DNA of 64,000 nt from positions 4,774,001 to 4,838,000 of the forward strand of contig CM073886.1 of NCBI GenBank assembly GCA_037176705.1, written 5' to 3'. A model generated the notes under the pieces. That model had not been told where the DNA came from. It did no database searches and was given only the letters and a program-made list of their open reading frames with translations. The stretch's first letter is position 1, and each line of letters opens with the position of its first letter. This stretch comes from Molossus alvarezi. Lineage: Eukaryota; Chordata; Mammalia; Chiroptera; Molossidae. Of this stretch, positions 33,444-45,704 are shown piece by piece. A program made the translations under genes and the position numbers.

Positions 33444-33722
33444 ATCCCTGCCATGTTTTGAGCACTGAGTTCTTGGAAGTAGAATTCTTGGGTCACCAAG
33501 TCTGTGCACGTGAAGTGTCCCTGCCTGCTGAGTGCCTCCCCAAAAGATCGCTGCAGTTTTCAGTCCGAGGGTGCCAGCCCGTCACCGGGGCATTCAGATG
33601 AGGTGCCAGTGAGCCCCCAGCCCCAGCACCCACTCTCTTGCTTCCCCTTTTGCAGGGCCATCCCCGCAGCATCTGCTCAGGAACTCTGGCTGTGCCTTGG
33701 GTACAACGGGCACCCTGGGAGC

Positions 33723-33968
33723 ATGGCAGACGAAGACCTCATATTTCGCCTGGAAGGCGTTGATGGAGGCCCAGCCTCCGGGGCCGGCCACGGCGGGGAC
33801 AGTGATGCAGACAGCGATGACGAGGAGGGCTACTTCATCTGCCCGCTCACCGATGACCCCGGGGCACACCAGAACGGCAGCCCCTCGGTTAATAACTACT
33901 GCAGCAACCTAGTGAAAAGGGAGCAGTACAGTTTCAGCGCGTCCCCGGGGGGCTCCTTCAATTTTAAG
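33723..33968 (+). CDS. EEF2K: EEF2K coding exon 2: start codon, N-terminus, start of CaM-binding segment
   Basis: The exon runs from 33656 (after ttttgcag) to 33968 (before gtgagt); bases 33656-33722 are 5' UTR. The ATG at 33723 opens 82 codons beginning MADEDLIFRLEGVDGG, the hallmark N-terminus of eEF2 kinase. An acidic stretch DADSDDEEGYFICPLTDDP follows. The last residues SFNFK start the calmodulin-binding segment, and Ser78, matching a known inhibitory phosphosite, is present. eEF2K is a cytosolic Ca2+/calmodulin-dependent alpha-kinase that phosphorylates eEF2 on Thr56 and slows translation elongation. The exon ends in phase 0, and the length to Lys82 equals that of the human protein. Confidence 0.97.
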
Positions 33969-34590
33969 GTGAGTGGACCCCTGCCCCCTCTGCCCCAGCC
34001 CAGGCCACCTACCGGACAGACGGTCGGTCAGTCGTCGCAGTCAGGGTCTCTGGCTGGGTCTTTCCTGTGTTTCAAGACGGGGCAGCGACTCTGGGGCTGA
34101 GTCTGTCTGTTAAGCTGATTGTCAGTTTGAGCAAGTTCATTACTGTCGACCAATGTTTTCCCATCAGCGCCCCGGACCCTGTTCTGACCAACCGTGACCA
34201 GCTCTTTGGGAAATAGAAGAGACTAGAAAATGTTGGAGGGCACTACAAATTGTACAGATCTTATTTGGGGGAATATACGTATACACACCTTCGCACATGT
34301 AAATGTGATCAGCTTAGCTTCTTTTGATGGGCCAGTTAAATATTTTTATTTCACCCTGATGTGTGGGAATGGGGTCCAGGGATGTGGTGTAAAAGGTAGT
34401 CCTTCACGTTGGTTGTGGTAAAAAAAGCCACTGCTTGGGGTTGGGCATCCCTCTTCTGGATTGAGGAAAGGGTCCTTGTTTTGTTAGGGATTTGTGTTCA
34501 TATCGTGGCAAAACTTGTATAAAGGGAAAGATTATTGGACTTTTGTATAACTGGTGGTGAAAAAATTTCTAATGCAAAATATTGCTGTTA

Positions 34591-34829
34591 TTTATTTATT
34601 TATTTATATCCTCACCCAAGGACATTATTTTTTTGCATTCATCTTCAGATAGAGCGGGAGGGAGAGAGAAACATCAATGTGAGAGAGACACATTGAGTGG
34701 CTGCCACCCACACAACCCCAATCAGGGCTGGGACAAACTGCAACCGAGATACTTACCCTTAGTGGGAACCGAACCCGGGACTCTGGCCGCAGTCTGACAC
34801 TGTAGCCGCTGAGCCAAACCGGCCAGGGC
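34591..34829 (-). repeat. Bat SINE
   Basis: Antisense copy ending accggccagggc. GCTGTT flanks it on both sides. Confidence 0.88.
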
Positions 34830-35446
34830 TGTTGTTCTTATTTAATTTAATCCTCAAAAACAGGTATAATGCCTTGTAGGCAAAATGCATATTACGATTA
34901 GGGATTTGAAATTAGAATAAATTTTTCTAACTTCAGAATTAATCTGTTTTTAGAAAACTAATAATTCCAGTTCTTGGACAGTTGGATATTTTTTCCTTTC
35001 AGGGTCAGAATTCTAGTTTGAGTCCCTCTGGGACAGGCAGTTCCAGAAATAACCTTGTGGGTCCCCTCTGAGGTTGGGAGGCCACGGAAGGGTCAGGTTG
35101 TGGCTTGGCCCACTGTCCTGTCTTACAGAGACTTCTGAAGCCCACACTCAGCCCGTGGGAAGGGCGGAGAGCTGTCCACCTAGCCTCCCATCTGTTCACT
35201 GTGGGTCAGGAAGGCTGGAGGACACTCGGATCCCTGTGGCATCCTGTCCCAGATGGGGCTGGAGGGCCTCGTGAAACAGAACCAGCCACGCTGGCTCACG
35301 GGAAAAGGGGAATTTATTGTAGCAGTCAGGGTGTTTCTTGGGAGCCAGGGGTAGAAGTGATGTCTGGCTCTCAGGGAACAGATTCAGGAACCAGAATGCA
35401 GAAGGACTGTCTGTCTCTCGTCTCTCAGTCTGTCTGCTCATTCTTT

Positions 35447-35689
35447 TTTTGTTGTTGTTAATCCTCACCCAAGGATATTTTTCCATGGATTTTTAGACAG
35501 AGTGGAAGGGAGAGAGAGAGAGAGAAACATCAATGTGAGAAAGACACATCAACTGGTTGCCTCCTGCACAACCCCCACTCGGCTAGGGATTGAACCTGCA
35601 ACCCAGGTACATGCTATTGACGGGAATCAATCCAAGACCCTTCGGTCCGCAGGCTGATGCTCTAACCGCTGCGCTAAACCAACCAAGGC
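35447..35689 (-). repeat. Bat SINE
   Basis: Antisense copy from taatcctcacccaagg to aaccaaccaaggc, moderately diverged. Confidence 0.85.
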
Positions 35690-35699
35690 TCTTTTGTTT

Positions 35700-35842
35700 T
35701 TAATTGATATTTTTAGAGAGAGAGAAACATCGATTTGTTTTCTACTTATTTAAGCACTCAGTTGATTCTTGTATGTGCCCTGATCGGGGATCGAGCCTGG
35801 TGCATTGGGACGACGTACTAACCAGCTGATCCCGGCCAGGGC
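35700..35842 (-). repeat. Older, distinct tRNA-derived SINE
   Basis: The consensus differs from the other copies: it has ttctacttatttaagcactc, cttgtatgtgccctgatcgg and gggacgacgtactaacc before cccggccagggc. It is probably a different SINE subfamily. Confidence 0.65.
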
Positions 35843-37562
35843 TCCTCTGCCTAGTCCCTTATTCTTCCCTGCCTGCCAGTCTGCACCGTGAGGAGTGGAC
35901 CCCACAGCCATGGTGCCCTCGGCACAGAGGGCACCACATGTATGAGAGATTTGACCCTCTGCAGTCCCAGTTCCAGGGTGGGCGTGGTGGGGAGTCTGGT
36001 GAGCCTGGTCTGGGCAGCATCCTCCATCTCTGATACAGTCAGTCTGGCTAGGGCTTGGGGTGCGGGTCAGGGGTCACAGAAGAGGGGCTGTTTCCAGGGC
36101 AAGAGGATCCTGGTGGTCTCCGGGGGGCAGACCCAGGAGAGGCTCCCGCCACAACTGCCTGTTCTCAGGAAACAGGGGTCTGGTGAGGGGCCTTCTAGCA
36201 GAAGGGTCTCAGGTACGGATGGACACAGTCTCTGACCACCAAAACACAGACCAAGGGACACGGAGAAGGGGTTTGTCTGCAGGTGTGACTGTAGAGTGTG
36301 AGCTTCGTGAGGGCAGGACGCTGGGGCCTGGTCAGGTCACCCCAGAGCCTAGGGCCTTGCGCACACAGCAGGTGCTTGATCGGAATTGGAGGCGATGGTG
36401 GGATGCGAGCTCACTTCACCGTCGTGCTGCCTCTCCAGGGTGCGGCAGAAACCCGTGGGCCACTGGACGGCGGATGCTAAAGTGAAATATTTATGGCTCA
36501 GATGGCAGTTCCACCACCTCCACGATTCACCCTCAGCCAGTGTTCTCAGCCGGGTGCTGTGCGCAGGGCCCCACTGCGTCCACCCATCCACCGGCGCTGC
36601 CCGCGGTGCGTCTGCAGTGCCACACGGACCCCGTGCCGACACGTTTCATTTCTTTTGGGTAAACGCTTAGGTGTGGAATTGCTGGTCATATGGTCACATT
36701 GTACGTCTTGTCCTTGTTCCTTTTGTGAAAGAACAGGAACAAGCGTGGGTTTGAGTCCTGGGTCTGCTGGCCTGCAAGCAGGTCTCCTTGCTCTTGGGGC
36801 CCCGGGACCTCACCAGCGGACTGGGAACTTTCCTCCTGCCTGTGCGCCCGAATGAGGTCGCAGGCTTCCCTCTGGGCGAGGGCTTCCGGGCAAGGGCGGC
36901 AGGCCGCCCGCTGGCCCATGCCTCCCTGTCCTTCCCTCCGCCTTCCCCTCCTGTCCGCTGTAGCCACAGCTCGGAGTCCCCCTGGTTGGGGCGGGATCAG
37001 CTGCTGTTTCTATTTTCGATAAAGATTTCGTGAGGATTTTCAGCTTTGTTTCTTTTAGTTACTCATTTTATTGACTATAGAAGTAATTCCTGTTCCTTGC
37101 AGAAAACAGAATTGCAGATATAATTGCTAATTAAGGTTGTAGTGCATATTTCAGACTTTTATATATTTCGGTATAAATTCAGGCCCCAGTCACTAACTAG
37201 GGATTTATTGCCGTAACAGGACTGTGCCCTATATGCTCTTGTCACCGGTGTCCTCGGCGGCACACGAGCTGGTGTGTGTCCCCACATCAGTAAACGTGGC
37301 TCTGGCTCCTCACTGCGATGGCTGCAGGAGGCCCACGGCGTGGATATGCTGCTGTTTCTTTAACGTTTGCTCTGGTGGGGACTTAGACCCCTCCAGGTTT
37401 GCTATGTTCGGTGCTGGGTTTCTTAGAAATTGCACGAACCCTGTAAACGCATGTGGCCGGAATGGGGCAGCCACACAGCACTGTTGGTCTCTGCCCACCC
37501 AGAGTGACTGTGCTTCCTCATTTCTTGTATTGCCCTTGGGTGTGGTTCACTGCCCGTGGGGC

Positions 37563-37579
37563 GGGGGGGGGGGGGGGGG
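37563..37579 (+). repeat. Poly-G run, 17 bases
   Basis: Uninterrupted G17 on the + strand. It may form a quadruplex and is prone to length error in assembly. Confidence 0.9.
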
Positions 37580-37770
37580 CTGACGTGGAGCCACAGCTCT
37601 TAAATACAAATGATGATGGAAAAACATACTTTATAGCATCCACTCGGTGAGTGTAACAGTAGGTGTTTGCAGAAGGCCTCTGGGAGCCCACTGGTGCTTC
37701 CTCGTGTAAGATCTGGAGGCCTTGGTTGCTGTGATGGTGATAAGAACAGTGATGTAAAAACAGCAGCCAT

Positions 37771-37970
37771 GCCTGGCAGTGTGGCTCAGTGGACTGAGTG
37801 TCATCCCATGGACTGAGGGGTCCTGGTTTGATTCCTGGTCAGGGCACTTGCCCAGGCTGTGGGCTCGATCCCCAGTAGGGGGCGTGCAGGAGGCGGCCGA
37901 TCGATATTTCTATCTCCCTCTCCCTTCCTCTCTCTCTCAAAAATCAATAAAAACATATTTAAAAAAAGAA
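37771..37970 (+). repeat. Bat SINE, AATAAAAACATATTT-tail type
   Basis: Sense copy starting gcctggcagtgtggctcag, with ctggtttgattcctggtc as B box and the tail aaaaatcaataaaaacatat. This tail differs from the GTGAGGAT-ended copies. Confidence 0.85.
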
Positions 37971-40335
37971 AGCAGACACAACATCCTATATGCCAAAGAA
38001 ATTGCAAACACATTACTCCCACATCCAACCTCCCTCCTGGCATAACCCAGGAAATTTATTTTATTATTTCTACTACATTTCTATTTTGTGTTGTCCAGCT
38101 TTGAAGAACCAAATTCTTTCTGTTCTCTAGACAAGGTTCCGTTTCTCTTTCTGTGGAACCCCCAGACCCTTGCGCTGTGCAAGGTTCCCTGGCCCCTCCA
38201 TGGCTGAGTTAGGCCAGTTACAGCCGGCAGGGCCTGGAGGGTCGTCCACCAGTGACCTTGACAAACTCTGATGCACACGCGATACCTAAGACATTCTCAA
38301 AGCCAACAAATCAAACGGAGCAGAGAAAACTGAAGCCTCCCTGATCTACCTCGAGTCCTCTTCTGCTCCCAGAGAGAACTGTGGTACCCTTTTGGTGTGT
38401 CACTTCTCAGACCTCTTTCAAAGCATTTGTGTATAAATACACTTTTATGTATTTGTCTACAGACACACACACACCCTTAGGATCTACAGTAGCGAATTGT
38501 GGGTTTCTGCCACCGCTAAATGGGGTCATACTATTGGCATTATGTAGCAACTTGCTTTCCCCTAAAAGAAAGTGTTAGGTGGCCCATGTCGGCACCTTGA
38601 GCTTTTAACGGCTCTGCACAAGCACAGTCTGTGTGGCTCACCGGCAGGGTGCGTTCTGAGAGGGCCTCGTTGGGCGGATTCGCCACCGTGTGAACATCAG
38701 AACCCACCTACAGCACCCCAGTGGGGCGGCGGCTACACACCTGTGCGGCGTGTAATGCCCTGGGACTGTGGGCAGGGCACCCGTTGAGCACCTACCGCGA
38801 AGGGGCCCTCAGGACTGGAAGCTGAGCGGGAGTCCGCGTGGAGGCCCAGCTGCCGCTGCCCACGACTGCAGGCTTGCTGAGCGCTGCGCCGCAGGCCACC
38901 CTGAACTCGCACCGCAGCATGAGGCTAAGTCAAGCACAAGAGGAAAGGGTGCATTCAAGGGGTGCGGTGAACACTCTTTATAAGTGGAAAGTGCACCCTG
39001 AAATAACAGTACATAATGTAGTATGGAAAATACATACACGAGCAACACAGGCGTCTGGTGGTTCTCGAGCACCGCGGTGTTGTGAGGGCTGCGTCACTAG
39101 GCTGCAGGAATTTTCAGCTCGTTGGATCTTATGGGACTGCTGTTGACCAAAAGGTGGTTGAGCACCAAGTACGTGACCTCATCTCCCTGTGGACAGGCAG
39201 AGTGCTCGGAGTGCTGCACCATCACATAGCCTCGTAAGTGCTGACCCGCTCACCTGAGCACACGGTGTGATAGGAATGGCTGGGCCACCTGTCATTGGGA
39301 AGGTTCAGAACCAGTACTGGCCCTGCCTGCCCCTGAGGGGTGTCACTTCCCAGGTGTCCATATATACTTATTTTCCTAACCTGATGGGTAAAATAGCATA
39401 CCTGTGATCTCAGCTCAGGCAGGGCTCACCTGTAGTGAGCACTGTGACCGGAGTGAGCCACTATTTCTGGTGGGAACATCACTACCCCAGGTTTGGTGCA
39501 GGAAGAAAGTTGACGACTAGCAGTGAAACTCTCTTCCCTGTTGTTTATAAACAAGGAAATGGATGTCCCAACAGCTGGTCAGCAGTGGGTGGGAGCCCAG
39601 ACCAAGGACCCAGTCTGAGTACAAGACGTTGTACACTGTGTTTAAAAATGTAGGTGCGTTGAGCCCGTCTGTTGCCAGCAAGGCATGGCATGTGTCTTTT
39701 TCTGGGTTTTGGAAAAAAGGTAAGTTTGATGCTGTAAAATAACACTCGAATTCTAAAATTCATTTCTCCGTGACTGTTTTTGGTTGGGCCACAGCCTCCA
39801 GCCAGGAGGTGACTTCTGTGGGTTCTCATTGTGGGATGTGGGGGCCCCTGTCCCTGGTGCCTTAGGGAGCGTCGGCGTCACCGGGAGAGAGGTGCAGTTG
39901 CTCAGAAGGGCTGGACCGGCGGGGCAGGTGGCGGAGGAGAGGACTAGCACATTTCGTGAGGTACAGACATTCAGAAACCCCTCGGTGGTAAACAGTCGGC
40001 TGCAGGACGGTTTACAATAGGGAACCAGTGCTGAGCTCAGTCCACCTGTGGCAAACCGTCAGTGAGGGCTCAGTGATGAGGAGCCTGTACCATAGATGGT
40101 TACGCCAACTACCTTGTGAATTCACAACGTCATGTTTGTGTTAAAAAATTTACACTTGGTCTCTGCAAAAGGCTGAGAAGCGATGTGTTAAAAATTTTAA
40201 GTAATTTGTTCGCTGCCTCTTAGAGTATAACTTAGAAGAAACTTTTTGGAGGAAAACTCCAAATATGTCCATTTTAAACATGATCCAGCAATTACTCTGC
40301 TAAGAGGCTTGTCTCACTGCGATCCTGTCCTCCAC

Positions 40336-40893
40336 AGGTGCACAGAGGGCCACTCACACGAGGATGCCCACAGGTGCACAGAAGGCCACTCACACGAGGA
40401 CGCCCACAGGTGCACAGAGGGCCACTCACACGAGGATGCCCACAGGTGCACAGAGGGTCACTCACACGAGGATGCCCACAGGTGCACAGAGGGTCACTCA
40501 CACGAGGACGCCCACAGGTGCAGAGGGTCACTCACACGAGGACACCCACAGGCGCAGAGGGTCATTCACACGAGGACGCCCACAGGCGCAGAGGGTCACT
40601 CACACGAGGACGCCCACAGGCGCAGAGGGTCACTCACACGAGGACGCTCAGAGGTACACAGAGGGTCACTCACACGAGAACGCCCACAGGCGCAGAGGGT
40701 CACTCACACGAGGACACCCACAGGCGCAGAGGGTCACTCACACGAGGACACCCACAGGCGCAGAGGGTCATTCACACGAGGACGCCCACAGGCGCAGAGG
40801 GTCACTCACACGAGGACGCCCACAGGCGCAGAGGGTCACTCACACGAGGACGCTCACTGGTGCACAGAGGGCCACTCACACGAGGACGCCACT
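40336..40893. repeat. 34/36 bp minisatellite, 16 copies, intron 2
   Basis: The units read cacaggcgcagagggtcact followed by cacacgaggacgcc (34 bp), or have an extra CA (gtgcacag; 36 bp). The 36 bp form dominates at the 5' side and the 34 bp form at the 3' side. A block of units is repeated with a 206 bp period (the rare cattcacacgag variant at 40563 and 40769). Long open frames in three phases here arise from the repeat. Confidence 0.95.
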
Positions 40894-41343
40894 GCAGCAC
40901 TGTTTGAGCCAGGAATGCTGAGAGGGTCCAGCCACCCGTGAACTGACGGAAAAGTGCCTCCAGGTGCTGCATGTGACTGTGTACCTTACAGCCATGTGGG
41001 AAATGAGGCCCACCCAGCCTGTCTGTCCCTGTGATGCGGAAGGACACCCTTGGCTGTGCTAAGTCAGATGCAGACAGACCGTCCAGGGTACTCAGATCCG
41101 TGTGTGCAAGGGGCGCGTGTCTGCACCGGCAGCGCGGCTGGCGGAGGATGGGGTTAGGAAGGAATCCGCTTCCCAGTTCAGAGCTCTGCAGCCTGCAGTC
41201 TTACACACAGAAGCAGATCTGCACTTGGAATCAGGAAAAACTCAAGATCGTGAAATCCAAGTACCAAGTCCCATTCACCCATGCTCCTGAAAGGTGTGCA
41301 TTATACCAACGGTGTCATTGATGCTTATAAAAAGTGTGTGTGG

Positions 41344-41600
41344 TCCTGGCCAATTTGGCTCAGCAGTTAGAGCATCAGCCACAGACCAGAATTGCAGGTT
41401 CGATTCCGGTCAAGGGCATGTATCTCGGTTGTGATTCGTCCCTGGCCCTGGTCGGTGTCATGCGGGAGGAAGCCAGTTGATGTGTCCCTCTCACATCAAT
41501 GTTTCTCTCTCTCTCCCTTTCTCTCCCTGTGTCTCGCTCCTACTCTATCTGAAGATAAATAGAAAAATATCATTGGGTGAGGATTAAAAAAAATATATAT
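41344..41600 (+). repeat. Bat SINE
   Basis: Sense copy from tcctggccaatttggctc to ttgggtgaggattaaaaa. Confidence 0.88.
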
Positions 41601-41924
41601 ATTTGCCTGTCTGAAATGGGGGGGGGGTCTCCTTTTCATTCTCAGCTTCGATGACAAGAAGTGGTGTGTGTTTTCCTACGCATATTATGCTTCTTCTTTG
41701 GTCTTGCAGTTCAAACATGTTACTTCTGCCCGGGAGGGCTTTGCCCATGAGCAGATAGGGTCTTTTGGGGACTGTTCCTAAAAGGGTAGTTGATGAGACT
41801 GTGTGTCTCTCGCTGATGCTGTCTGCCTACCCAGAGGGGGACCCCTGGGGAAATCCAGGGTTGGAGGCGGCTGGGCCGCCCTGCCCAGAAGCCCCTGGCC
41901 TAACACACCCTTTGCCTTCTGCAG

Positions 41925-42025
41925 GAAGCTTGGAAGCAAGCCATCGAGAAGGCCAAGCACATGCCTGACCCCTGGGCTGAGTTCCACCTGGAGGACATTC
42001 CTGCCGAATATGCCACTCGTCACAG
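41925..42025 (+). CDS. EEF2K: EEF2K coding exon 3: calmodulin-binding segment
   Basis: The exon lies between ccttctgcag and gttagt. It encodes EAWKQAIEKAKHMPDPWAEF, then HLEDIPAEYATRHR with the last codon split. Trp85 in EAWK is the calmodulin anchor residue known from the human enzyme, and the following amphipathic segment is the rest of the CaM-targeting motif. The 101 bp exon ends two bases into an Arg codon (AG|G), which exon 4 completes. The acceptor has a good pyrimidine tract; the donor (CAG|gttagt) is usable but not perfect. Confidence 0.97.
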
Positions 42026-42276
42026 GTTAGTAGCTCCCCTGGCTGCACGGCCTCAGGCCTCAGGGAGTCCTTGGGGGTCTGGGTCCCACTCTGCTCACAA
42101 CCAGTGCACGGCATGCCCTTGGAGGCCAAGGAGAAGAGAATGACAAAAGCACCAGCCGTGTCTGAGTGTGCACGCCAGGGCACTGTGCAGTTTCATGTCC
42201 TTCTCACTGCGGTCCTGTAGGGGCCGTGTTGACAGGCTGAGCTGCGGTGACAAGTCCCCCGGGGCTTCGTGCAACA

Positions 42277-42503
42277 AAGTATTCTTTTTATCATATTTCA
42301 GTTTTTTATCCTCACTCGAGGATATTTTTCCATTGATTTTTAGATAGAGTGGAAGGGAGAGAGAGAAGGAGGGGGAGAGAGAGAGAGAGAGAAACATTGA
42401 TGTGAGAGAGACACACTGATCGGTTGCCTCCCACACGGAATCGAACCCGCAACCTTTCGGTCCACAGGCCAACGCTGTAACTGCTGGCCCAAATCGGCCG
42501 GGG
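42277..42503 (-). repeat. Bat SINE with TSD
   Basis: Antisense copy ending aaatcggccgggg, flanked by GCAACAAAG. The purine tract is unusually long. Confidence 0.85.
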
Positions 42504-42990
42504 CAACAAAGGTGTGTGTGGCTCGGGTGAAGGCGGGTGAGAGCGGAGCAGCTCTGCAGGCAGCTCAGGGGTCCCGCTTCCAGCCAGCGGCTGGACAGGT
42601 GCCACAGACGGAACAGCCTGCAGGGCAGCACCCCAGCTTCCCAGGGCCTGGGCCCCAGGAAGATTGCAGAACGGGGCTGGGAGCGGCTAGGTTTCTGGTT
42701 TGAAAAGGCAAAGGGAGGGAAGAGTGTTTTCAGGGGATTTCAGGAAGAATGAAAAACAAAACAAAGCAACACAAAACACCGTGGCTAATACAATAAGAAT
42801 ACGGGCGATGAGGGCCCTTGCGTGTTGAGTCTTCCGCGTGCCAGGCACTGTTTCGAGCACTCTGTCTGCATTTCGTCCTTCAGGAAAGCCTGAGTAGGAA
42901 AGGAGTCCTTGGGACGCCTTTGAGAATCGATGAAGGCCATCTCTGAAAGTCACACACAGGTCTGACGGCTCATAACTTTAGAAGACGCAG

Positions 42991-43235
42991 GCCCTGGCCG
43001 GTTTGGCTCAGCGGTTAGAGCGTTGGCCTGCGGTCCAGAGAGACCCAGGTTCGGTTCCTGCTAAGGGCACGTGCCTTGGTTGAAGTTTTTCCCCAGCCCT
43101 GGTTGGGTCGTGTGGGTGGCAACCACTCGATGTGTCCCTTTCATGTCAATGTTTCTCTCTCTCTCTCCCCCTCTTCCTCTCACTCTATCTGAACAAAATA
43201 TCGAAAAATGTCCTTGGTTGAGGATAAAAAAAAAA
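42991..43235 (+). repeat. Bat SINE
   Basis: Sense copy beginning gccctggccggtttggctca, ending ggttgaggataaaaaa. Confidence 0.9.
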
Positions 43236-43464
43236 GACGACTTGGGACCTGCCCAGGAGTCTGCCCCTCCCATGACCTCTGTGGACTCTCTAGCCCTGAA
43301 TGGTCCAAGCCCATCCTCTCAGGTCCCTAATTGCCCCAGGGAGGGAGGAGTTTGCCAATGGTCAGTCCAGTACCTTCAAATCAGTCAGCATTGTGTTTAA
43401 ATGCAGGTAACAGAAGCTCAATTTACAGCGGCTTAAAGATAAAGGGGAATGTTTGGTTTATGTA

Positions 43465-43592
43465 CAGGGCAGAGCAAAATTTACAGTTGTGAGTACATGA
43501 AACACAGAATTTATTCTTGCATTATTATTTATTATTCATTATTGTCTTGTTTTCCATACAAACAACTGTGAACCTGCTTTTGCCCCCCTCTA
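43465..43592. mobile_element. Short mariner-type MITE
   Basis: Inverted termini CAGGGCAGAGCAAAATTTAC and the complement of GAACCTGCTTTTGCCCCCC enclose an AT-rich core. The ACAGTTGTGAGTA and CAAACAACTGTGAA parts pair. TA lies on both sides. Internal coding sequence is absent. Confidence 0.7.
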
Positions 43593-44847
43593 TATGGGCT
43601 TCAGGCATGGCTGGTTCTAGATGCTCCAAGGATGCTTTTGGCTTTGACCTCAGACAGATTTTCTTATATCTGTGGCACAGAGGGCCCCTGGAGCTCCATA
43701 TTTCATCTCACCCAGTGGAAAAGGGTCTTTTTCTCACAGTTTTTAAACAAAAGCTCCATATTTGGCTCTCATTGACCTGGCTTTGGCTCTATGTCCATCT
43801 CTGAACCAGTCATGCACCAGGGAGCATGCTCTGATTGGCCAGGTCTCATCACATGCCACAAACCAGAGGTTGCTGGGATCAGCCCCACCTGGTCCACATA
43901 TTCTGAAGATGGAGGACAGGGTTCCCCAAAGGAAAATTGAGGTGCTATTGCCAGAAGGAGGGGAAGTAGACGCAGAAATAGGGGCGCCCTCTCCACCTTT
44001 TAGCAGCGTGTTCCTGCTTGTGCCGACCAGGAGACGTTAGAGCCGGGCATGCACTCCCTTCCCACAGCTGAGGCCCCTCCTGGTGGGCCCCAGGCAGCCA
44101 AGGTCAGCATTGTGAGGGCGCCTGCAGGGCAGGGTCTGAGCTCTGCTCCTGCCTACAAGGGCAGCATGGTGGCTGGCTGGTGAGACACGGCCTCCAGGAG
44201 GAAGACCCTGGGCCACACAGGGAGGCCCCTGGGAAAGCAGGACCCACGTGCTGGGCTGGTTCCGTGTGTCCCAGAGCTCGGTGGGGGCTGGGACCAGGGA
44301 CCAAGCCAAACTGTGTTAGTTTCCTAACCACAGTACCCGCCTTTACCTGCCCAGGCTGGGGAGGGTGGCCAGGCATTGCTGGCCAGACCCCAGAGGGTCC
44401 ACATTGGAGGCTCCCTCCTCATTTCCGGTTTTGAGTGAGCTCTGATGCAGGCAGCCCTTTGGGTCGGTCCCTGCCCATTGGGTTGTACTCAGCTCGCTTA
44501 AGAGCACAGTTCTGGTTGAGCCCATCTGAGTTTGAATCCTGGCAGGTTACTTCACCTTTCTGAGCCTCAGTTTCCCCGTCTGGAAAGTGGGCACAGTAAC
44601 GTGCCAGTCTCATAGGCTGCCGCACAGGCTGGCTGAAAGTCACATAAGCAGCCAGCAGGCTGTGACCACTCACGCCTGAGCAGCTCTGACCTCATGTCTG
44701 TCCTGAAGGACAGAGAAGATGCTGCCTGCCCCACCCCCCGTGCCTCTCAGTTTTCAGTCTCTTTTGAAGGTGAGGGAAGGCTATTTCCCTTACCTTCAGC
44801 TCTACATAGTAATAATAATCACTGCTATTATTTATTTATTTATTTGT

Positions 44848-45096
44848 TTTTTTAAATCCTCACCCGAGGACATTTTTCCATTTTTTGTTCAGGTAGAGTG
44901 GGGGGGGAGAGAGGAACAGAGAGAGAGAGAGAGAGAAACATCGACGTGAAGGGACACATCGAGTGGCTGCCACCCGCACGACCAACCAGGGCCGGGGACA
45001 AACTGCAACCGAGGTCGCGCCCTTAGCGGGAACCGAACCCGGGTCTCTCAGGACCGCAGGCCGACGCTCTAACCGCTGAGCCAAACCGGCCAGGGC
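44848..45096 (-). repeat. Bat SINE, young, perfect TSD
   Basis: Near-consensus antisense copy. CACTGCTATTATTTATT occurs on both sides. Confidence 0.93.
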
Positions 45097-45704
45097 ACTG
45101 CTATTATTTATTGAGCACAGTCCCTGGCACGGGCTAGTGGTGAGCCTTTCCCGTCAGGCCTGGGGCAGGCTGTCTCCCCGGCCTCTGCCCATCCTCCTCG
45201 GGGAGCCTTCAGGCTCTGAGAAGCTGTTCTCCCGGGGCTGGGCGTGTTCTTGCGTCTGTCCCCACTGAGGTGGGCCAGGGAGGCCTCTGCTGGAGTGGAG
45301 AGCACCTCTGCCCTGGGGGACACTGGGGATACACATTTGCTGAGCTGAGGCGCTTCCTGCCAGGCAGACCTGTGTGAGGCTCCGCCAGGCCCAGGGCAGC
45401 CGGGCTGTGGAGGGAGGCTTCCTGGCGAGGGAGAGTGGGTGTGCGTCCAGCCGCCCCTTTCCTGGCTGGGCACAGAGGCAGGACCGCCCACCTCCGCCCT
45501 GGCTGGACAGCTGCGGAGACACACCCAGCGAGCTCGGCGCAGCTGGGCTGCACACAGGTGCCTGGCACGGTCCAGGGCACGCCACTTGTCATGTAGCCCG
45601 GTGACGATAACGACATTTACTTACCTGGTCGCTTCTCCATTGTGCATGTAGTAAGCTCTCCCCCAATGGGCCCCGCAGTGAACAGGCCTGCCTGGGCCTG
45701 CCAG

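Larger units (their letters stand above)
33969..41924. other. EEF2K intron 2
   Basis: This 7956 bp intron contains SINEs (34591, 35447, 35700, 37771, 41344), a short L1 remnant near 36590-36720, L1-like sequence around 38370-38570, a 17-base G run (37563-37579), an (AC)n near 38463 and the minisatellite at 40336-40893. The remainder (for example 38600-40330 and 40900-41340) shows no recognisable feature. Confidence 0.75.

Noticed and set aside
40336..40893. Regular direct repeats that could suggest a CRISPR array
   Set aside because: The repeats are contiguous, with no unique spacers, and this is vertebrate intronic DNA.
40246..40941. 231-codon frame with a His-rich repeated peptide
   Set aside because: Three different phases are open over the 34/36 bp minisatellite, as expected from its composition. 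No conserved domain and no gene context.
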